Assembly: GCA_963753905.1 (NCBI GenBank)
Contig: CAVWDZ010000002.1
Span: 496,001 to 560,000 of the forward strand
From: Bog-756 sp963753905
GTDB lineage: Bacteria; Actinomycetota; Acidimicrobiia; Acidimicrobiales; RAAP-2
DNA length: 64,000 nt
Reading direction: 5' to 3'
Shown: piece by piece, positions 58,094 through 64,000 of the stretch
Layout: every line of letters starts with the position of its first letter
Position numbering within the stretch: the first letter of the stretch is position 1
Notes under the pieces: generated by a model
Databases searched by the model: none
Told to the model about the DNA's origin: nothing
The model's input: the letters and a program-made list of their open reading frames with translations, nothing else
Made by a program: the position numbers and the translations under genes

Positions 58094-60403
58094 ATGGCGA
58101 TGGGACGTGAATTCGGCGGGAGGATCGGCGACGATTGGCGGGATTCCGAGCCATGGTGGCCTCCTGCCCCATCTCCCCCTCCTGGTGCTCCGAACGTCGT
58201 CCTCGTTGTGCTCGATGACGTCGGGTTCGCCCAGCTCGGGTGCTACGGATCGGACATCGCCACGCCGGTGTTCGACGGTCTGGCCGCCGAGGGGATCCGT
58301 CTGACCAATTTTCACACCACAGCCCTGTGTTCTCCAACCCGTGCCTGCCTGATGACCGGCCGCAACCACCACCGGAACGGTATGGGAAGGGTGGCCGATC
58401 TGGCGATCGGCTTTCCCGGCTACTGGGGAAAGCCGCCCATCGAGAACGGCTTTCTGTCGGAGATCCTTCAGGCGAACGGCTATGCGAGCTACGCGGTGGG
58501 CAAATGGCATCTCAGCCCCGATGACGAGACCAACATGGCCGGCTCGCGCAGCTCGTGGCCGCTCGGACGGGGGTTCGACCGGTGGTACGGCTTCCATGGC
58601 GGAGAGACCCATCAGTTCATGCCGGCCCTCTTCCACGACAACCACGCGGTGACCCCTCCTCGTTCGGCGGAGGAGGGATACCACCTCAGCGCGGATCTCG
58701 CCGACCGAGGCATCGAGTTTCTGGGCGACCTGAGGGCAGTCGACGCCGACAAGCCGTTCTTCCTCTACTTCTGTACAGGGGCCTGCCATTCTCCGCACCA
58801 CGCACCACGTGAGTGGATCGAGCGCTACCGCGGTCGGTTCGCTCAGGGATGGGACCGCTGGCGCGAGGAAACCTTCGTGCGACAGCGCGCGCTCGGGGTC
58901 ATTCCGGAAGGTGCCGTCCTCTCACCCCGCCCGGCATGGGTGCCGTCATGGGAGAGCCTGGATGAGCGCGAGCGGGCACTTGCCGAGCGTTTCATGGAGT
59001 GCTTCGCCGCCTACCTGTCGTACACCGACCACGAGATCGGCCGACTCTTGTCGTTCATCGAGGATCTGGGCGACGCCGACAATACTGTCGTCATCGTGGT
59101 GTCAGACAATGGTGCAAGTTCAGAGGGTGGACAAAAAGGAACGATCAACGAAGGCCGACTGTCGAATTTTGACGGCTCCGGGACTGGAGAGATGTACCGA
59201 CGGATCGACGAGATCGGAGGACCACTCAGTCACAACAATTACCCGTGGGGTTGGACGATGGCGGGAAACACTCCGTTCAGGCGATGGAAGCGGGAGGTAC
59301 ACGAAGGGGGAATCGCCGATCCCTGTATCGTTCGCCTTCCGTCGGGCGCTCGTGCCGGCACTGCCGGCGCCGTACGCAGGCAATTCGCCCATGCGATCGA
59401 TGTCTTGCCGACGGTGCTGGAACTGACGGGAGTCACGGCACCGGAATCGATCGGGGGAATCGCCCAGTCGCACCTCGACGGCACCAGTTTTGCCTATCTG
59501 TTGACTGAGGACGGAGCAGCTGCACCCGGTCAGCACAGCACTCAACACTTCGAGATGCTCGGATCCCGTGCCATCTATCACGACGGCTGGAAGGCCGTGG
59601 CGTTTCACCCGGTCGGTCCCCTGTACGACGACGGACTCAGCATCAATGCACCGTTCGACGAGGACGTGTGGGAGCTCTACCACGTGGAGGAAGACCCTTC
59701 CGAGACGAACGATCTTGCGGTCGCATACCCGGACAAGTTGCGCGATCTCGTCGAATTGTGGTGGGTCGAGGCGCGCAAGAACGACGTGTTGCCTCTTGAC
59801 AACAGGGTCATGGAAGCGATCGCCCACCCACGACCCGACAGCCGGCGCCCGCGCGAGATGTTCAGGTACTTCCAGGGCGGCGCACCGGTGCCGGAAACCG
59901 TCGCGGTCAAGGTCTGTAATCGGCCCCATACGATCTCCGTCACCGTGGACGTGGCCGACGGAGTTGTGCCAAACGGGGTGTTGATCGCTCTGGGCTGCGC
60001 GCTCGGCGGATGGTCCCTCCATGTCCTCGACGGCCGCCTGCGCTACGTCCACAACCTGTACGGCAGGAAGCGCCACGTCCTGGAGGCACAAGCGCTGATC
60101 GGGCCAGGACGCCATACGCTGCAGTTCCGGTTCGAGCCGGACGGAAGCGGAGGTGGCTCAGCCAGTCTTCACATCGACGAGAAGATGGTGGCAGAGGGAA
60201 CGATCGATCGATTCACACCAGCGGTCTTCAATGAAGTGGGAATCGGTGTCACCTGTGGATACGAGTGGGGCCCAGCGGTGGGCGAAGGCTACTCCGCTCC
60301 GTTCCCGTTCAACGGCGACATCGTGAGCGCCGAGGTGACTACCACGGGCCCACCGGTACTCAATCCGGCGCTGGAGATCGCGGCGATACTGTCACAACAG
60401 TGA
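58094..60403 (+). CDS. type I (formylglycine) arylsulfatase
   Basis: 769 residues. Hydrolyses sulfate esters. The formylglycine motif CSPTR is intact, with Cys79 (ALCSPTRACLMTG). Calcium/active-site residues sit in VVLDDVGFAQLG, the Lys/His in GKWHLSP, and DNG in VVVSDNGASSEGG. The long C-terminal beta-sandwich (SVTVDVADGVVPNGVLIALG...) is typical of the AtsA-type sulfatases of mycobacteria. No signal peptide is seen, so the enzyme is likely cytoplasmic. The formylglycine-generating enzyme is not in the window. Start ATG 58094 (or 58100) with AAGGGG upstream. Stop overlaps the next gene. Confidence 0.94.
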   Translation: MAMGREFGGRIGDDWRDSEPWWPPAPSPPPGAPNVVLVVLDDVGFAQLGCYGSDIATPVFDGLAAEGIRLTNFHTTALCSPTRACLMTGRNHHRNGMGRVADLAIGFPGYWGKPPIENGFLSEILQANGYASYAVGKWHLSPDDETNMAGSRSSWPLGRGFDRWYGFHGGETHQFMPALFHDNHAVTPPRSAEEGYHLSADLADRGIEFLGDLRAVDADKPFFLYFCTGACHSPHHAPREWIERYRGRFAQGWDRWREETFVRQRALGVIPEGAVLSPRPAWVPSWESLDERERALAERFMECFAAYLSYTDHEIGRLLSFIEDLGDADNTVVIVVSDNGASSEGGQKGTINEGRLSNFDGSGTGEMYRRIDEIGGPLSHNNYPWGWTMAGNTPFRRWKREVHEGGIADPCIVRLPSGARAGTAGAVRRQFAHAIDVLPTVLELTGVTAPESIGGIAQSHLDGTSFAYLLTEDGAAAPGQHSTQHFEMLGSRAIYHDGWKAVAFHPVGPLYDDGLSINAPFDEDVWELYHVEEDPSETNDLAVAYPDKLRDLVELWWVEARKNDVLPLDNRVMEAIAHPRPDSRRPREMFRYFQGGAPVPETVAVKVCNRPHTISVTVDVADGVVPNGVLIALGCALGGWSLHVLDGRLRYVHNLYGRKRHVLEAQALIGPGRHTLQFRFEPDGSGGGSASLHIDEKMVAEGTIDRFTPAVFNEVGIGVTCGYEWGPAVGEGYSAPFPFNGDIVSAEVTTTGPPVLNPALEIAAILSQQ

Positions 60404-60825
60404 CGACTTCAGGCCCGCCGTCGGTCGATCTCAAGGACATCTGGCTGTTCTCGAACTGCAACGAGGCAGAGCTGAAGAAGATCCGGCGCTCGCTGTCCCA
60501 GGCTGAAGTCGCCGAGGGGCAGGTGCTGGTCGGAGAAGGCGAGATGGGAACCTACTTCTTCGTGATTGCCAGCGGCAGGGCCGAGGTGAGGCGCAAGGGG
60601 AGGACGGTCGCCGAACTGGGGAAGGGGGACTACTTCGGCGAGCTGTCCTTACTCGATCGCAAACCACACTCAGCATCGGTCGTGTGTACGGCGGACATGG
60701 ACATTCTCATCCTCTCCCGTCTCCACTTCGATCGCGTGCTGGAGTCCGTTCCGGCCATCGCCAGGAAGGTGATGAAATCCATGGCCGCTCGTCTCCGTGA
60801 ATCTGACACCCTGTCGTACGGCTGA
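60400..60825 (+). CDS. cyclic-nucleotide-binding-fold protein coupled to the sulfatase
   Basis: 141 residues from GTG 60400, overlapping the sulfatase stop by 4 bases (GTGA). Single cNMP-binding domain: LFSNCNEAELKKIRRSLSQA, GEMGTYFFVIASGRAEVRRK, and the phosphate-binding cassette FGELSLLDRKPHSASV (79-94). The cassette's conserved Arg, which normally contacts the cyclic phosphate, is His90 here, so cyclic-nucleotide binding may be lost or altered. There is no HTH, so it is not a Crp-like regulator. A sensor or partner of the sulfatase is plausible but unproven. Confidence 0.85.
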   Translation: MTTSGPPSVDLKDIWLFSNCNEAELKKIRRSLSQAEVAEGQVLVGEGEMGTYFFVIASGRAEVRRKGRTVAELGKGDYFGELSLLDRKPHSASVVCTADMDILILSRLHFDRVLESVPAIARKVMKSMAARLRESDTLSYG

Positions 60826-60835
60826 GGGTTCAACC

Positions 60836-60856
60836 GACACGTGCCGTGCACGCGTC
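60836..60856. terminator. hairpin between convergent cNMP-fold and DHA2 genes
   Basis: GACACGTGC (60836-60844) pairs with GCACGCGTC (60848-60856) around a three-base loop, eight of nine pairs formed. It sits between convergent stops. Confidence 0.5.
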
Positions 60857-62384
60857 AGAGGCCGATCTCCGGTTCGAGCATCGAGACCGTGGCCTGCTCC
60901 TCGATCGTGAGGACCCGGCCGATCGTTCGGTCCCGGAAGATGAGGACAGCGAAGAGGGTGGCAACGGCGATGCACCCGGCGGCAACGAGGTAGGCGAGGT
61001 GGTAGCCCGAAGCCAGTGCCGCCCGTGAGGGCACACCGGCAGCCACGAGGCCGCGGGTCCGGGTTTCGGAGACGCTGGCGAGCAAGGCCACTCCGAGCGC
61101 GGCTCCCAGCTGGATCGACGTGTTGGCCAGACCCGAGGACAGCCCGGTGTCGGCCGGGGCGGCGTCGTGCATGGCGAGGGCCACCGAGGGGGAGAAGGCG
61201 AGGCCCGCCCCAGCTCCGAAGAGCACCATCCCGGGAAGCACGTCGACCAGATAGGTCGCGTGGACAGGCAGGAAGACGAAGAGCATCAGGCCACAGAAAA
61301 TCAAGAGCAGCCCCGGAATCAACGTGTTGCGGGCCCCGATGCGGTTCATCGTCCGGGCCGCGACGAACAGCGAGAACAGGGCGATCAACAGATTCATCGG
61401 CAGGAAGGCGAGGCCGGTCTCCACCGGACCGTATCCGAGAATGTGCTGGAAGTAGAGGGCGCCGATGAAGAAGTTCCCGAACATCCCGATCGGGAAGAGG
61501 AATCGGACCACTGTGCCCCCGGTGGTGTTGCGGGACCGGAACATCCGCAGGGGCATCATCGGATTGTCGAGACGCGACTCGAGCCAGACGAACAGACCCA
61601 TGAGCACGAGGGCGACCGCCCCGACCCCGATGGTGCGCACGGTGAGCCAGCCGAACACGCTGGCCTCGACGATGGCGTAGACCAGCAGCATCGCCGAGGC
61701 GGTGACCAGGGTCGCCCCGACCACGTCCACCCCGTTGCGAATGCCCCGCCCCGGGCGCTCGTGGATCAGGAGCGAGCCGAGGACCAGGGTGGCGATCCCG
61801 ATGGGGACGTTGATGAAGAAGATCCAGTGCCAGCTGAGCTCCTGGGTCAGCGCGCCTCCCACCAGTAGACCGACGGCGCCACCGGCCGAGGCCACGAACG
61901 CGTACACGCCCATGGCCGTCGCCTTCTCCCTGGGCTCTGTGAAGATGGTGACCAGGATGCCGAGAATGGTCGCCGCGACGATTGCCGCCCCCGCCCCCTG
62001 GACGAATCGGGCCGCGACGAGCTCGACCTGGGTGTCGGCGAGGCCGCAGAAGATCGATGCCACCGTGAACAGGCCCACCCCGGTCACGAAGACCTTCTTC
62101 GGCCCCACGAGGTCACCCACCCGGCCGGCCAGCAGCAGGAGTCCGCCGAAGGTGATGAGATAGGCGTTGATGACCCAGGCCAGCGACGAAGTGGTGAAAT
62201 GCAGGTCCCGTTGGATCGACGGCAGTGCGACGTTCACCACCGTTGCGTCGAGCACGATCATGAGCTGACCGACACACAGCACCACGAGGGCGATCCACCG
62301 ACGGCGGTTGCTGGTGTCCGTTCCCGGATGGGCCGTGCTCCCCGGGGCGCGCTCCACCGGTTCTTTCCGTGCGCTCACCGTCAT
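60855..62384 (-). CDS. DHA2-family MFS drug exporter
   Basis: 509 residues, 14-helix EmrB/QacA type without the C-terminal extension found in the 3309-5336 gene. Marks: LDATVVNVALPSIQRDL (helix 1), AGRVGDLVGPKKVF (motif A) and GLLVGGALTQELSWHWIFFI (motif C). Proton-coupled export of drugs or metabolites is expected. It converges with the cNMP-fold gene. The 61-base gap to the membrane-anchored protein gene, on the same strand, leaves operon membership open. Confidence 0.93.
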   Translation of the reverse strand: MTVSARKEPVERAPGSTAHPGTDTSNRRRWIALVVLCVGQLMIVLDATVVNVALPSIQRDLHFTTSSLAWVINAYLITFGGLLLLAGRVGDLVGPKKVFVTGVGLFTVASIFCGLADTQVELVAARFVQGAGAAIVAATILGILVTIFTEPREKATAMGVYAFVASAGGAVGLLVGGALTQELSWHWIFFINVPIGIATLVLGSLLIHERPGRGIRNGVDVVGATLVTASAMLLVYAIVEASVFGWLTVRTIGVGAVALVLMGLFVWLESRLDNPMMPLRMFRSRNTTGGTVVRFLFPIGMFGNFFIGALYFQHILGYGPVETGLAFLPMNLLIALFSLFVAARTMNRIGARNTLIPGLLLIFCGLMLFVFLPVHATYLVDVLPGMVLFGAGAGLAFSPSVALAMHDAAPADTGLSSGLANTSIQLGAALGVALLASVSETRTRGLVAAGVPSRAALASGYHLAYLVAAGCIAVATLFAVLIFRDRTIGRVLTIEEQATVSMLEPEIGL

Positions 62385-62445
62385 CTGGAACGCCGTGTGC
62401 CGGGCGCTATTCCCGGGTCGTCCATGGAGATGCCGGTGCTGTTGG

Positions 62446-63249
62446 TCAGCGTACGGGGATCATCGAGGCGAGCGCGATCGTCATCTGCTCGGTGTACCTC
62501 ACCGAGCCAAGGGGTCCGGTCTGCTGCGAGAAGTCGGCCGTCTCCTGCTCGCGGAGGATGAGTCCGTTGAGCGCTGACACCCAGAAGTCGCTGGGATTCG
62601 TGCCGGACTCGGAGCCGGAGAACGCCAGGGTGATGTGAGTATGCAGCGCCGGTACCGTACGGGTACCGACGGTGAAGGAAGAGTTGGCGAGAACTGTTCC
62701 GTCAAACGCGATCTTCTCTCCCGGTGAGCGGCACGTCGTGTGCCACTTCTCGCCGATGGAGGGATGGGGCGGAACGAAGTACGTGCCTGCAGGACAGTAG
62801 ATGACGGTGGAATTCTGCGTGCCGGCGATCTGCTCGTAGGACGGGCTGGAGGTGATGCTCAGCCCTCCACCTTGCTGGAGGCATTCCACCCACCCCTCTG
62901 TGTGTTGTGTGATCGGTTCCCAGTTCAGCGTCGCGCACCTGGCGGTTTCGGTCACGATGAGGTTCGTGGAGGTCGGAAACGAACGGCTGATGCCGGCGAA
63001 GCTCAGCTGCTCACCGCCGGTCGTGCGGTACCGGTAGACCCCGGTCGGAGGAAGGTTTCTGCTGCTCTCTGCCTGCCCCCGCTTCTGTTCCTGTCGGTAG
63101 AAGTGCAGCGCCTGGCCGAGATCGACCTGGGTGGCTGGGCTGCGCAGCAGGAAATACCACACTGCGACGGCGACGAGCACGATGAGGGTCGTGGCTCCCA
63201 TGGCCAACGCCAAGAGACGATGGTGGGCGACCCAGTCCAGTGGTCCCAT
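62446..63249 (-). CDS. membrane-anchored protein of unknown function
   Basis: 267 residues from ATG 63249 with AGAAAGGACGAT upstream; the frame runs to 63333 but without a ribosome site. One N-terminal membrane helix (LLALAMGATTLIVLVAVAVW, YFLL), then an extracytoplasmic domain of about 220 residues rich in beta patterns. Cysteines are in RCATLN, ECLQQG, YCPAGTY and TTCRSPG. YRYRTTGGEQLSFAGISRSF and WVSALNGLILREQETADFSQ look like a lipid-carrier-type (LolA-like/LpqN) strand layout, but no named family is certain. It follows the Rieske gene by 90 bases on the same strand. Confidence 0.78.
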   Translation of the reverse strand: MGPLDWVAHHRLLALAMGATTLIVLVAVAVWYFLLRSPATQVDLGQALHFYRQEQKRGQAESSRNLPPTGVYRYRTTGGEQLSFAGISRSFPTSTNLIVTETARCATLNWEPITQHTEGWVECLQQGGGLSITSSPSYEQIAGTQNSTVIYCPAGTYFVPPHPSIGEKWHTTCRSPGEKIAFDGTVLANSSFTVGTRTVPALHTHITLAFSGSESGTNPSDFWVSALNGLILREQETADFSQQTGPLGSVRYTEQMTIALASMIPVR

Positions 63250-63339
63250 ATCGTCCTTTCTTATCAAGCCGGAAGCGAGCTGTCCCAATCCGATGTGGGT
63301 GGGATCCGTGGACCGAGGATCCGCCCACCTCACCAGGCC

Positions 63340-64000
63340 TCAGTCTCGAGGCGGTCCACTCCCCTCTGAGTAGAACTGACGGAACCAACGGCGGTACTGC
63401 GTCACGGGGCCGTCGACCTTCGTGATGATCGGGTGCTCGCGGTAGATCTTGTTCTCCCAGATCGGCACGTCTTGGGTGAATTGGAGATTGGTGATCTGGT
63501 CGTTGAGCTCGGAGATCGACTCGGTCGCGTCGGCGTCCGGAAGCCGCTTCATCGAAAAGAGGAGGCTCACCTCGGTGAACTCCTCGTCGATCGGTGTTTG
63601 GGTGATGTAGGTGAGCATCTGGACCGGGTCCTGGGTGACCTCGACTGCCACGATCCCCGGCCCGCAGGTCGTCGTTCTCGTGCTCACCTCGAAGCCTGAA
63701 TCTGAGATCGCGGTCACCTTCAGACTCTGTTCGACGACCATGGAGGGGCCCGAGAATGTCACATCGAAGAACTCCTGTTCGGGCGGTTCCATGTCGTGTA
63801 CCGCCGAGAAGTGCGATCGATTGATGATGTTCTCCGTCAGGTCCTGGACATGGACGCGCACGGTGTAGCTGTTGCTCCTCCACGGCGTCCAGGCCTCTTC
63901 GTCCTCGCGGTAGATGGTCACGTCGTAGCTCGGTGGCGCGCCATCTGCATGATGCCAGACGAAGATCCGCCCGTTCCGCTCGCACACGTCCCACGCCAGA
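63340..64000 (-). CDS. Rieske non-heme iron oxygenase, C-terminal part (runs off right edge)
   Basis: About 220 codons visible; the gene begins beyond 64000, so the N-terminal Rieske [2Fe-2S] domain is not seen. The catalytic-domain iron site is ENIINRSHFSAVHDM, with the two histidines of the His-His-carboxylate triad, as in KshA (3-ketosteroid 9-alpha-hydroxylase) and DAF-36/Neverland oxygenases (EN..D..HF..VH). The C-terminus VPIWENKIYREHPIITKVDG, then PVTQYRRWFRQFYSE, matches KshA-type proteins. The usual Asp before the first His is Asn here. A sterol or steroid substrate is plausible but not shown. Confidence 0.85.
   Translation of the reverse strand, partial: LAWDVCERNGRIFVWHHADGAPPSYDVTIYREDEEAWTPWRSNSYTVRVHVQDLTENIINRSHFSAVHDMEPPEQEFFDVTFSGPSMVVEQSLKVTAISDSGFEVSTRTTTCGPGIVAVEVTQDPVQMLTYITQTPIDEEFTEVSLLFSMKRLPDADATESISELNDQITNLQFTQDVPIWENKIYREHPIITKVDGPVTQYRRWFRQFYSEGSGPPRD

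Overview
The window is high-GC bacterial DNA, densely coding on both strands, with short intergenic gaps and frequent GTG and TTG starts. The gene content points to Actinomycetota: a mycofactocin/NDMA-type alcohol dehydrogenase, an F420-type PPOX flavin protein, a class I P450, a Rieske oxygenase of the KshA/DAF-36 type, DHA2 drug exporters, a DinB/mycothiol-type protein and a Bacillus/mycobacterial-type LexA box. The secreted repeat protein with GYWEV...DGGIFAFGDAGFYGSMGG units and the two RCC1 proteins make an uncultured Acidimicrobiia-like lineage my best guess; this is inference from gene content, not a phylogeny. No rRNA, tRNA, CRISPR array, insertion sequence or integrase was recognised.

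Layout. 0-6 kb: an edge-truncated conserved protein and a P450, a membrane fatty acid desaturase, a DinB-type protein coupled to a DHA2 exporter with an unusual C-terminal winged-helix-like extension, and alkB behind a LexA-type box on a probable leaderless promoter. 6-16 kb: a large secreted RCC1 plus beta-helix protein split by a one-base frameshift, an SDR, a methyltransferase, panD, secreted proteins, a GT87 membrane glycosyltransferase and an NDMA-type alcohol dehydrogenase. 17-26 kb: two c-di-GMP turnover proteins (GGDEF; PAS-GGDEF-EAL) interleaved with GH5 and GH114 secreted glycosidases and a metallophosphoesterase. 26-31 kb: a quinone-oxidoreductase-like enzyme, then an overlapping NahK-like kinase / GNAT / GH20 operon that looks like amino-sugar salvage. 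31-39 kb: an SCP/CAP protein, a tandem pair of paralogous uncharacterised proteins, a hydrolase remnant, small secreted proteins, an acyltransferase-3/SGNH protein, an alpha/beta hydrolase and a DUF1275 membrane protein. 39-45 kb: mntP, then a complete kdpFABC potassium pump operon with an extra leading micro-ORF, but no kdpDE. 45-47.5 kb: a secreted protein with seven 86-residue tandem repeats. 47.5-54 kb: dehydrogenases, a second RCC1 lipoprotein, an aldo/keto reductase, PPOX, VOC and SRPBCC proteins. 54-57 kb: a small protein, a dienoyl-CoA-reductase-like SDR and a carboxyltransferase. 57-61 kb: TetR divergent from a formylglycine-type arylsulfatase that overlaps a cyclic-nucleotide-binding-fold protein. 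61-64 kb: another DHA2 exporter, a membrane-anchored protein and an edge-truncated Rieske oxygenase.

Themes. The window is rich in secreted beta-propeller and beta-sandwich repeat proteins and in carbohydrate-active enzymes (GH5, GH20, GH114, GT87, a sulfatase). The strongest working idea is that the c-di-GMP enzymes, GH114, GH20 and NahK-like genes belong to synthesis or recycling of amino-sugar polymers at the cell surface. A family of three small C-terminal-HTH proteins is scattered over the window and matches nothing I can name.
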